From contig CAZOBJ010000053.1 of assembly GCA_964577825.1 (NCBI GenBank), positions 1 through 20,946 of the forward strand: a stretch of 20,946 bases of DNA, given 5' to 3'. The position numbers and the translations under genes were made by a program. Each line of letters opens with the position of its first letter. Position 1 is the first letter of the stretch. Below, piece by piece: positions 1 through 6,368 of this stretch. The notes beneath the pieces are model-generated. The model searched no databases, was not told the DNA's origin, and saw only the letters and a list, made by a program, of their open reading frames with translations. This DNA is from CAZOBJ01 sp964577825 (GTDB lineage Bacteria > Planctomycetota > SZUA-567 > JAFGNG01).

Positions 1-86
1 CGTCGCGCGGGATTGAGTCTCGGGGCCATTAGCCGATGACTGCAAAGGTCAATAACTCGGTTCCTGACAGACGAAAGGCGAACGCC

Positions 87-887
87 ATGGCTGTTGCCTG
101 TTCGACGAGCGCTTTTAAGGGGTCGCTGGCGGACGCCCTGGGCGAGGTGGAGGGCCTGGGGTTCGCGCACGTTGACCTGATAGCCATACCCGGGTGGAAC
201 CACATCGTGCCGGCCGACCTGGCCGACGATTGGGACGCCGTGGCCGGGCAGGTCGAGGCGCTCCTTGAGCGGCACGGGTTGGCGCCGGTCGCGATGAACA
301 TGGCGGTCGCCCACCCGCACCGTCGCGACGACGAGGAGACGAACGCGCAGCGCCTGCGCGAGGTCGAGGCGATCGCGCGCCTCATGAACCGGCTCGGCGT
401 CGAGGTGGCGTCCTTCTACCCGGGCTACAAGGCTGAGGATCGCGCGTGGGACGAGGTGCTGGGGGATACGGCCGCGACGGTTCGAGAGATGCTCTCCGTC
501 GCAGGAGCGGCGGGCGTGACGCTGGCCGTCGAGCTGCACTACAACACACCGTTCGAGACGGTCGAGCAGGGGCAGGGGCTCCTGGCGGCGGTGCCGGAGC
601 TCCAGGTGGCCTACGACCCCAGCCACTTCGCCATGCAGGAGATTGGCCTGCGCGAGACGGAACCGTTCCTGGACCGCACGGCGCACGTGCACCTGCGCGA
701 CGCCGGGCCGGGCAAGATGCAGATGCCCTTCGGCGCGGGCACGGTGGACTTCGACTGGATCGTTGACGCCCTGGCCGAGCGCGGCTACGCGGGCCACTGC
801 TCCATCGAATACCTGCCCGGCATCGAGGGCGGCCCGGCGGCGAGCATATCGGGCCTGCGAGACGAGCTGACGGCCAGGCTCGGCTGA
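87..887 (+). CDS. Xylose-isomerase-like TIM-barrel sugar isomerase/epimerase
   Basis: A 266-residue protein of the sugar phosphate isomerase/epimerase (AP endonuclease 2-like) family, probably a cytosolic enzyme that isomerises or epimerises a sugar or keto-polyol. Visible family signatures are the metal-ligand strand VELHYN (Glu149), DPSHF (Asp177, His180), HVHLRD (His200, His202) and the last strand SIEYLPG (Glu241). These four positions match the usual Glu/Asp/His/Glu metal site. The length is normal for the family. An in-frame ATG at 36 would add 17 polar residues. I prefer the ATG at 87 because AAAGGCG lies about 7 nt upstream and the family usually begins close to the first strand. The sulfatase gene follows after 65 bp on the same strand, so co-transcription is likely. 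The substrate cannot be read from sequence. Confidence 0.88.
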   Translation: MAVACSTSAFKGSLADALGEVEGLGFAHVDLIAIPGWNHIVPADLADDWDAVAGQVEALLERHGLAPVAMNMAVAHPHRRDDEETNAQRLREVEAIARLMNRLGVEVASFYPGYKAEDRAWDEVLGDTAATVREMLSVAGAAGVTLAVELHYNTPFETVEQGQGLLAAVPELQVAYDPSHFAMQEIGLRETEPFLDRTAHVHLRDAGPGKMQMPFGAGTVDFDWIVDALAERGYAGHCSIEYLPGIEGGPAASISGLRDELTARLG

Positions 888-952
888 GCGGGGGCCGCCT
901 TCCCCGGCGCGCCCCGGAAGACGTGAATCCCCGGATTGTCAAGGATGGGACG

Positions 953-2524
953 ATGAGGCCGAATCTACTGTTCATCATGACCGACCAGCAGCGTTTCGAC
1001 GCCCTGGGCGCCAACGGGAACGGCATCATCCGGACGCCGAACCTGGACCGCCTGGCCGCCTCGGGCGCTAACGTGCAGGAGTACTACGCGAACTGCCCCG
1101 TCTGCGTGCCGTCGCGCTGCACGCTGTTCACGGGCCGCTACCCGCACTCCCACCGCGTGCGGGAGAACCACAACATGCTGGAGGCGGGCCGGGAGATCCA
1201 CCTGTTCCGCGTGCTCAAGAAGGCCGGCTACTCGCTGGGCTATGTAGGCAAGAACCACCTGCTGGAAGGGCCGGAGTTCGAGAACTTCGACTTCACGGAC
1301 GTCTGGGGCTACGACCACGAGATGAGCCCCGCCGAGGAGGAGTGCCACGAGTTCTCCCGGACGCGCGGCAGGCCCATGCGGGAGCGCGGCGTCTGGGCCG
1401 GGGCGACGTTCCACGACTTCGCCCCCGAGTCCACGCGCCCTTACGTGAAGGCGTCGTCGGCGATCCGGTTCCTGGAAGAGCGGCCCAAGGACCGGCCGTT
1501 CTGCCTCTGCCTGTCCTTCTCCGACCCCCACGCGCCGCACATCGCCCTGCGCAAGTACGAGGATGCTTACCCGCTGGACGAGATGAAGCCCTACCCCTCG
1601 CGCGAGGGCGAGCTGGAGGAGAAGGCGACGCGCTTCATGGTGAAGGTGCGTGCCTCCCAGGCCGACAAGGCCGGCGAAGAGGACCGCCGCCGGTTCATGG
1701 CCGTCTATTACTCGATGATCTCCTGGGTGGACGAGAACGTGGGCCGCGTGCTGGACAGGCTGGACGGGCTGGGCCTGGCCGAGGACACGATCGTCGTCTT
1801 CACCAGCGACCACGGGGAGTTTTGCTTCGAGCACGGCATGTGCAAGAAGGACCTGGTGCTGCTGAACTCGCTCCTGCACGTGCCGCTGCTGGTGAGCTGG
1901 CCCGGGCGGCTTGAGCCGAGCAGGCCCGGCGGAACGCTGTTCGAGGAGGTGGACCTGATGCCCACGCTGCTGGACCTGATGGGCGTGAAGGTCCCCGTCG
2001 GCGTGCAGGGCGTCTCATTCCTGCCCTGCCTGACCGGCGAGGCCGGGTCGCACAAGGACGAGGTCTTCGCCGAGATCTGCCCGCCCTGGCTCTACAACCC
2101 CTTCCCGGACTACGAGGCGTTCGCCGAGGACTGGCTGGCCAATCACGATGGGCTGGTGCCGTTCAACGTGCCCGGCGACTATACCAAGATGGTCCGGGAC
2201 CGGAGCTACAAGTACGTCTGGTACGGCAACGGGGAGGAGGAGTTCTACGACCTGCGGCAGGACCCCGACGAGCTGCACAACCTGGCCGCCGACCCCGACT
2301 GCGCCGCGATCAAGACGGAATACAAGCTGCGCCTGCTGGAGTGGCACGCGCTCAGCGAGGACCCGCTCGACCCGCTTTCGATCCGCCAGCTCCAGGCGGA
2401 GTACGACGGCTGGATCACGGGCGGCGTGAGCCCCGGCTCGATGTACGGGCCGTACTGGGTGGACCAGCGCTTCGACCCGCCGCCGGGCAGGGCGCGGGTG
2501 CGCGAAATCCCCCGGCGCCTTTGA
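953..2524 (+). CDS. Formylglycine-dependent sulfatase (type I, alkaline phosphatase superfamily)
   Basis: A 523-residue sulfatase. The N-terminus has the metal motif IMTDQQR (Asp11). The catalytic signature CVPSR (Cys51-Arg55) has the cysteine that is converted to formylglycine. Other expected residues are Lys100/His102 (GKNHL), His193 (DPHAPH) and Asp286-His287 (TSDHGEF). The C-terminal part contains the usual segment KYVWYGNGEEEFYDL followed by DPDELHNL. It hydrolyses sulfate esters, most likely on a carbohydrate (inference from family and neighbours). No signal peptide is visible with this start, so it appears cytosolic unless the start is wrong. A GTG at 923 would add 10 residues. The ATG at 953 has AAGGAT about 6 nt upstream and gives the typical family N-terminus. 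An anaerobic or aerobic sulfatase-maturating enzyme is needed and is not in the window. Confidence 0.95.
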   Translation: MRPNLLFIMTDQQRFDALGANGNGIIRTPNLDRLAASGANVQEYYANCPVCVPSRCTLFTGRYPHSHRVRENHNMLEAGREIHLFRVLKKAGYSLGYVGKNHLLEGPEFENFDFTDVWGYDHEMSPAEEECHEFSRTRGRPMRERGVWAGATFHDFAPESTRPYVKASSAIRFLEERPKDRPFCLCLSFSDPHAPHIALRKYEDAYPLDEMKPYPSREGELEEKATRFMVKVRASQADKAGEEDRRRFMAVYYSMISWVDENVGRVLDRLDGLGLAEDTIVVFTSDHGEFCFEHGMCKKDLVLLNSLLHVPLLVSWPGRLEPSRPGGTLFEEVDLMPTLLDLMGVKVPVGVQGVSFLPCLTGEAGSHKDEVFAEICPPWLYNPFPDYEAFAEDWLANHDGLVPFNVPGDYTKMVRDRSYKYVWYGNGEEEFYDLRQDPDELHNLAADPDCAAIKTEYKLRLLEWHALSEDPLDPLSIRQLQAEYDGWITGGVSPGSMYGPYWVDQRFDPPPGRARVREIPRRL

Positions 2525-2525
2525 G

Positions 2526-2560
2526 TGCGGAATGCGGATTGGGGATTGCGGAATGCCGCA
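2526..2560. repeat. Array of five 7-bp tandem repeats (consensus TGCGGAA/T)
   Basis: Five consecutive heptamers fill the 42-bp gap between two converging genes. Units 1 and 4 are TGCGGAA and unit 2 is TGCGGAT. Unit 3 differs from unit 2 by one base (C to G). Unit 5 diverges to TGCCGCA. Units 4 and 5 together form a hairpin with stem TGCGG/CCGCA and loop AATG (2547-2560). I found no second copy in this window. It may act as a bidirectional transcription barrier or be a dispersed intergenic repeat family; the function is not known. Confidence 0.8.
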
Positions 2561-2566
2561 GCCGTC

Positions 2567-3442
2567 TCACCACGCCGGCAGCGAAATGTCTGCAGACTTG
2601 AGCCAGGCGGAGTACCAGACGGTGGCGGTCAGTTCGGCCCCGGCGGCGCAGCAGTTTCGCCCCAGCTCCACGACCCGCTCGTCGGGTCCCCCTTCCAGCG
2701 GCCCCTCGGCCGGCGGCAGCTCGTCCTCCAGCCGGTAAACCAGATCGACGCGCCGGTTCGATTCCCGTATGGCCGTGACGGCGAACGCAAAGACGTCCTC
2801 GGGGGCCTTGATCTTCAAGCCCTCCGCGATCACCGCAGGTTCGAGCCGCAGTCGCCCGGGCAGGGCGTCCATCTGCGCGTGCACGCCGGTCTTCGGCGAG
2901 GAGCCGTCGGCCCCGGCGCGGCCGTCGTAATGGACCGTGCAGTGCAGGGGCTGGCTCGCGTCGCCGGTGTAGTGGCTCAGCACGCCGGCGATGTAGAGGA
3001 CTTCCGCGCGGACGGCCTCGTCGTCAGGCCGCGCGCGATGCTCCCGGAACGCGAAAGCCAGCCGGTCGTGCCATTCCTGGATGGAGTAGGACAGCGTCCC
3101 AACCAGGAACGGGTCCACCTCCAACTCGCGGCAGAGGGCGTGGTATTCCCGGCGCGTTGGCGGCAGCTCGCGCCCCTTCAGCAGCTCCAGGTCGAGGAAG
3201 TGGTTGCCTCCTTCCGCGGATCGCAGGGCCGGCAGCTCGGGGGCGCGCCACAGGTCGGGGTCCATTGAATACGACGTGATGCGATCCGCCCCCCGCCGGA
3301 AGAACTCCGGCATGTCCTCCGGCAGCACGAGCGCCGCGGCCCCGTCGATGCGCGCGTGCCCCTCCGCCCACCAGGCGCCGGCAGGGTCCGCCGCCAGCGC
3401 CGTCGCGGCCAGGCACCACAAGAGCACCCGTATCGCTCTCAT
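2567..3442 (-). CDS. Exported S1/P1-type zinc nuclease (zinc-dependent phospholipase C/nuclease superfamily)
   Basis: A 291-residue protein with a signal peptide at residues 1-23, cleaved after PAGA. The mature protein would begin with Trp24. In S1/P1 nucleases the N-terminal Trp and a His five residues later bind zinc, and Trp24/His29 (WWAEGH) reproduce that spacing exactly. Further ligands are recognisable: Asp61 or Asp63, His81 (GNHFLD), His157/Asp161/His167 (HYTGDASQPLH) and His188/Asp192 (HAQMD). It should act outside the cytoplasm on single-stranded nucleic acids. A phospholipase C activity is the alternative in this superfamily, but the Trp-to-His spacing favours the S1/P1 type. GAGGT lies about 8 nt before the ATG. 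It is the last gene of the minus-strand run, 37 bp behind the dehydrogenase. It has no obvious link to sugar metabolism except perhaps scavenging. Confidence 0.85.
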   Translation of the reverse strand: MRAIRVLLWCLAATALAADPAGAWWAEGHARIDGAAALVLPEDMPEFFRRGADRITSYSMDPDLWRAPELPALRSAEGGNHFLDLELLKGRELPPTRREYHALCRELEVDPFLVGTLSYSIQEWHDRLAFAFREHRARPDDEAVRAEVLYIAGVLSHYTGDASQPLHCTVHYDGRAGADGSSPKTGVHAQMDALPGRLRLEPAVIAEGLKIKAPEDVFAFAVTAIRESNRRVDLVYRLEDELPPAEGPLEGGPDERVVELGRNCCAAGAELTATVWYSAWLKSADISLPAW

Positions 3443-3479
3443 CTCCCCGATACCTCGATCAAGAGCAAGGCCCGATCCG

Positions 3480-4541
3480 TCACGGTTGTCGCACGAAGAC
3501 TGCGCCGAGCATCGCGTCCGGGTCCTCTATCGCCTTGGAAATCCCCTCGTCGGCCTGCGCGAGTGGGATCGTGTGCGTCGTCAGCGCGTCCACGTCGAGC
3601 CGGCCCTCGGCGATCAGCCTCATGCAGAGGGCCAGGTTCGTCCGCGTCGTCCAGCGCATGAAGACGGGGGGATAGTCCGGGCCGAACTCCCACGGCTCGT
3701 CGTGGTAGCCGGGGCCGGTGCGCGAGGCCCGGCGCAGGTCGATGTTGGTCAGCGTGCTCGTGTATGCGAACCGCGGCGTGCCCACGACGACGATCCGGCC
3801 CATCGGGTGCCCGTCGGGGGAGCACTTCATGGACTGCTCCAGCTTTTCCACGGTCTCGTCCGCATCGCCGCCGTACGCGATGACCGCCGCGTCGAGCCCG
3901 TATCCCCGGGTGAAGCGGCGCGTGACCTCGACCACGTCCTCGTCCCCGACCGCCACGGTGGCGTCGATGCCGCACCTGTGCGCGAGCTCGCGCCGGAAGG
4001 GGATGCCCTCCCAGCCGATGACGAAGTTCCCTGCCAGCCGGTAGAGCTGGGCGGCGAGCTGTCCCACCAGGCCGAGGCCGATCACGCAGACCGACTCGCC
4101 GAACTGCGGCTCGCCGCGGCGCAGCGCGTTCACGGCCGTCGCCGCCAGGTGCCCATAGGAGCCCTGGGCGAATGTCACGCCGTCCGGGAGAGGGACGCAG
4201 AGGTTGTGCGGCACGACCGCGTAATCCGTGTGCAGCGCGTAGCCGCCGCCCATGCAGGCCGCCCGGTCGCCGGGCTTGAGCTCCTCGACGCCTTCGCCTG
4301 CCTCCAGAACGACGCCGGCGTTGGCGTAGCCGAACGGGCGCGGCTCGGCGTCGGTGTCCGGGTCGTCCCGCCGGGCGCGCAGGGCGCGCCAGCCGCCCAG
4401 TTCGGTGCCGGGGCTGACCAGCGACGCGTGGACCTCCACCAGGACGGCGCCGGGCACCAGCGGCGGCACGTCCTGCTCGACCAGGCGCACGTGGCCGTCG
4501 CCGCAGACCGCGGCAACCTTCCGTTTTTCAGGCACGAACAT
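3480..4541 (-). CDS. Medium-chain dehydrogenase/reductase, zinc alcohol dehydrogenase-like
   Basis: A 353-residue MDR-family oxidoreductase. The N-terminal GroES-like domain occupies about residues 1-145 and the Rossmann fold about 146-300, with the dinucleotide loop GLGLVG at 155-160. At the place where classical zinc enzymes have the catalytic cysteine, this protein has SPGTE (43-47), so the usual catalytic zinc site seems absent. The SPGTE form is typical of the subgroup related to bacteriochlorophyllide dehydrogenase and many putative sugar or polyol dehydrogenases. The reaction is probably NAD(P)-dependent oxidation of a sugar derivative (inference). A GAGGAGG Shine-Dalgarno precedes the ATG. 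It lies 18 bp downstream of the isomerase gene, which indicates the same transcript. Confidence 0.88.
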   Translation of the reverse strand: MFVPEKRKVAAVCGDGHVRLVEQDVPPLVPGAVLVEVHASLVSPGTELGGWRALRARRDDPDTDAEPRPFGYANAGVVLEAGEGVEELKPGDRAACMGGGYALHTDYAVVPHNLCVPLPDGVTFAQGSYGHLAATAVNALRRGEPQFGESVCVIGLGLVGQLAAQLYRLAGNFVIGWEGIPFRRELAHRCGIDATVAVGDEDVVEVTRRFTRGYGLDAAVIAYGGDADETVEKLEQSMKCSPDGHPMGRIVVVGTPRFAYTSTLTNIDLRRASRTGPGYHDEPWEFGPDYPPVFMRWTTRTNLALCMRLIAEGRLDVDALTTHTIPLAQADEGISKAIEDPDAMLGAVFVRQP

Positions 4542-4559
4542 CGGGGGGCCTCCTCGCCT

Positions 4560-5375
4560 TCAGCGCCCGGTGAACCTTCGGTAGAAAGCAACCTCGCGCT
4601 CGACGGCGGCCATGAACTCCCCCTCGGGCGCCTGGAACTCGCAGTGTATGCTCACCGGTCCATCATAGCCGGCCTCGGCGAGGCAGTCGAACACCTCGGT
4701 CCAGTCCACCACGCCCATGCCCGCCTGCACCCAGTCAACCTTCACGCTCCCGTGCCCGTTTTTCTCGACGCGCGTCAGCAGGACGTCCTTGACGGCCACG
4801 ATGCTCAGGTAGTCCCGGACCATGGCGAGGCCGAGCGGGAACGCCTCGCCCTCGACGACCATGTGCCCGGCGTCCAGGTATGCGCCGAGGCACTGCGGGT
4901 CGAAGCCGCTCAGCAGGTGCATGAGCGAGGCGCAGTTCATGCCCATGTGTTCGCCGCTGTGGCAGTGGTAGCAGACCTTCACGCCGTACTGCCGCGCCAG
5001 CGGCTCCCACTCGCCGAAGGCGCGGCGGATGCGCTCCACCTCCTCCAGGTATGCGTGCTCGCCGGGGTGGAAGCGGAAGTAGCCGAGCTTCAACAGGCGG
5101 ACGTCGGCCCGGTCCATGCCCCTGAGGATGGGCAGCGCCGTCGGGTGGGAGGGCTCGAGCAGGTCGAAGTTGCCCGTGACCATGGGGATGTCGAGGTCGC
5201 TGCGCCGCATCAGTTCGGCGACGCGGGGCAGTTCCTCTTCCGCATTCTCCGGGTCCACCGGATAGCCGGGACGCACGGCCAGGTCGTAGCCGTCAATGCC
5301 GAGAGAGTGCGCCAGTTCGACGAGCTCCTCCGGCCCCTTCTCCCTGAACATCTTCGAGAACAGTATGATCTTCAC
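4560..5375 (-). CDS. TIM-barrel sugar isomerase/epimerase, translationally coupled to the upstream methyltransferase
   Basis: A 271-residue xylose-isomerase-like protein beginning VKIILFSKMF. Conserved points are HCHSGEH (near residue 139), YLDAGHM (Asp168, His171), AVKDV (Lys196, Asp197) and SIHCEF (Glu246), which together form the family's metal/substrate pocket. I chose the GTG at 5375 instead of a longer version starting at 5459. The GTG has GAGGG about 6 nt upstream, matches the family's N-terminus, and overlaps the methyltransferase stop codon in a GTGA junction. The longer version would add 28 residues lying entirely inside the upstream gene. It is not a close duplicate of the isomerase at 87-887. 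The product probably interconverts a keto-sugar or inositol-like compound together with the downstream dehydrogenase (inference). Confidence 0.88.
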   Translation of the reverse strand: MKIILFSKMFREKGPEELVELAHSLGIDGYDLAVRPGYPVDPENAEEELPRVAELMRRSDLDIPMVTGNFDLLEPSHPTALPILRGMDRADVRLLKLGYFRFHPGEHAYLEEVERIRRAFGEWEPLARQYGVKVCYHCHSGEHMGMNCASLMHLLSGFDPQCLGAYLDAGHMVVEGEAFPLGLAMVRDYLSIVAVKDVLLTRVEKNGHGSVKVDWVQAGMGVVDWTEVFDCLAEAGYDGPVSIHCEFQAPEGEFMAAVEREVAFYRRFTGR

Positions 5376-6091
5376 GGCAGTCCCTCGCGCAAGACAGTGT
5401 GATGGGCCGTGCGTGCCGCCGCGTCTTTCAGCTTCCGGCCGAACGCCAGGGTCGAGCACATGCCCCTTCTGGCCAGGAGGTGCTTGCGCTCCTCCCAGAC
5501 GCGGCTCGGGCCGTTGCGCACGATGACGTCGTGCAGTGCCACGATCCCGCCGCGCCTGACGTGGGGGAAGAAGTTGTCGAAGTCGGCCCGCGCGTCTTCA
5601 TAGGCGTGCGAGCCGTCGATGAAGAGCATGTCGATCTGCCGGCCCCAGCCCGGACCGATGAGCCTGCTGTCCCCTACGATCGGGGTCACGTATTCCAGCA
5701 GGCCGTTGCGCGCCACGTTAGCGCGCCATTCCTCGAAGAAGCTCACCCCGCCGGTGCCTGTCGAGTCGGCCCCGGTGCCGAGGAACGTGTCAACGCAGTA
5801 AACGCGCTTTCGCGTGGACCTGCACGCGTACGCCATGCAGCACGTGGACCGCCCTTTGAAGCTGCCGATCTCGACTATCGTTGCGTCGTCGGCCAGTGAC
5901 CATGCGGTGCGCAGGAGCCACCGCTCCTGAAGGGGGGAGTTCAAGAAGCCCTCGATGCGGTCTATGCGTGGCCAGACGTGCCGGAAAGCCCTGCCCGGCG
6001 GCGAGAACTGCCTGTCGAAGGCCCTCCAGAGGCGAGGGGGCTGCTCGATCAGTCGGCGGGCAGTCTGGCGGTCAGGCGCCTGCATTGGCAT
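5372..6091 (-). CDS. Class I SAM-dependent methyltransferase (Methyltransf_24-like)
   Basis: A 239-residue methyltransferase. The SAM-binding motif I VEIGSFKGRST is at 73-83, an acidic residue ends the next strand (VYCVDTF, Asp101), and FIDGSHAYEDA is at 157-167 with LHDV at 187-190. This pattern is typical of the group found with glycan, antibiotic and O-antigen genes, which methylate small hydroxylated substrates. There is no signal peptide. The ATG at 6091 has AGAAGGA about 9 nt upstream, whereas a GTG at 6118 lacks a good ribosome site. It heads the four-gene minus-strand operon and overlaps the isomerase by 4 bp. This suggests the two act on one substrate, for example an O-methylated sugar (inference). 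Confidence 0.85.
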   Translation of the reverse strand: MPMQAPDRQTARRLIEQPPRLWRAFDRQFSPPGRAFRHVWPRIDRIEGFLNSPLQERWLLRTAWSLADDATIVEIGSFKGRSTCCMAYACRSTRKRVYCVDTFLGTGADSTGTGGVSFFEEWRANVARNGLLEYVTPIVGDSRLIGPGWGRQIDMLFIDGSHAYEDARADFDNFFPHVRRGGIVALHDVIVRNGPSRVWEERKHLLARRGMCSTLAFGRKLKDAAARTAHHTVLREGLP

Positions 6092-6189
6092 TGTCGTCCG
6101 TCCTTCTCGGGCCCGCACCGGAGGATTCCGCTGTCAAAGGGGCAGGCGCCTTCCCCGGCGCCCGCAGTAATGCGGCGAACCAGGTCCGT

Positions 6190-6218
6190 CTTGTACACGT
6201 TCAGGCTCCCTTGGTCAA
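6190..6218 (-). promoter_or_regulatory. Candidate sigma-70-type promoter for the methyltransferase/isomerase/dehydrogenase/nuclease operon
   Basis: On the minus strand TTGACC (6213-6218) and TACAAG (6190-6195) are separated by 17 bp. That is 5/6 and 4/6 matches to the -35 and -10 consensus. Initiation would fall near 6183, leaving a leader of about 90 nt before the ATG at 6091. Judged by eye only. Confidence 0.45.
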
Positions 6219-6225
6219 GCAGTGA

Positions 6226-6252
6226 GGCAGGTTCGGGCAACCCATCCCTGCC
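6226..6252. other. Inverted repeat in the divergent intergenic region
   Basis: GGCAGG (6226-6231) and CCTGCC (6247-6252) are perfect complements around a 15-nt loop. A smaller nested stem GGTT/AACC is an alternative. It lies just upstream of the minus-strand -35 box and upstream of the plus-strand promoter candidate, so it could be a regulator site for the divergent pair or have no role. Confidence 0.35.
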
Positions 6253-6274
6253 GCTGGCGGCGCGAAAAGAAACG

Positions 6275-6303
6275 TTGCATAATGACGATTCCTCATTTAG
6301 GAT
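6275..6303 (+). promoter_or_regulatory. Candidate promoter for the HD-GYP gene
   Basis: TTGCAT (6275-6280) and TAGGAT (6298-6303) are separated by 17 bp, 3/6 and 4/6 matches to consensus. The surrounding 40 bp are clearly more AT-rich than the rest of the window. The leader would be about 60 nt. Confidence 0.35.
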
Positions 6304-6368
6304 AGGGGAACGCATTTCCGTCGATCGATGGCTGAGGCGCATGGGTTGCGGGGGACTGGGGGGAGGCA

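Noticed and set aside
889..906. CGGGG/CCCCG hairpin after the first isomerase gene as a terminator
   Set aside because: Only a 5-bp stem in very GC-rich sequence, no T-run, and the sulfatase gene follows closely on the same strand.
2526..2560. CRISPR-like array
   Set aside because: The units are 7 bp with no spacers; it is a simple tandem repeat and no cas gene is present.
3204..5402. Long plus-strand open frame of about 730 codons
   Set aside because: It lies antisense to the nuclease, dehydrogenase and isomerase genes. Its product is low-complexity Arg/Ala/Val/His-rich with no recognisable fold, as expected for antisense frames in GC-rich DNA.
6221..6252. tRNA-like T-arm (GGTTCGGGC) near the divergent promoters
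   Set aside because: The loop has the wrong size and sequence for a T-arm and no acceptor, D or anticodon arms can be placed around it.
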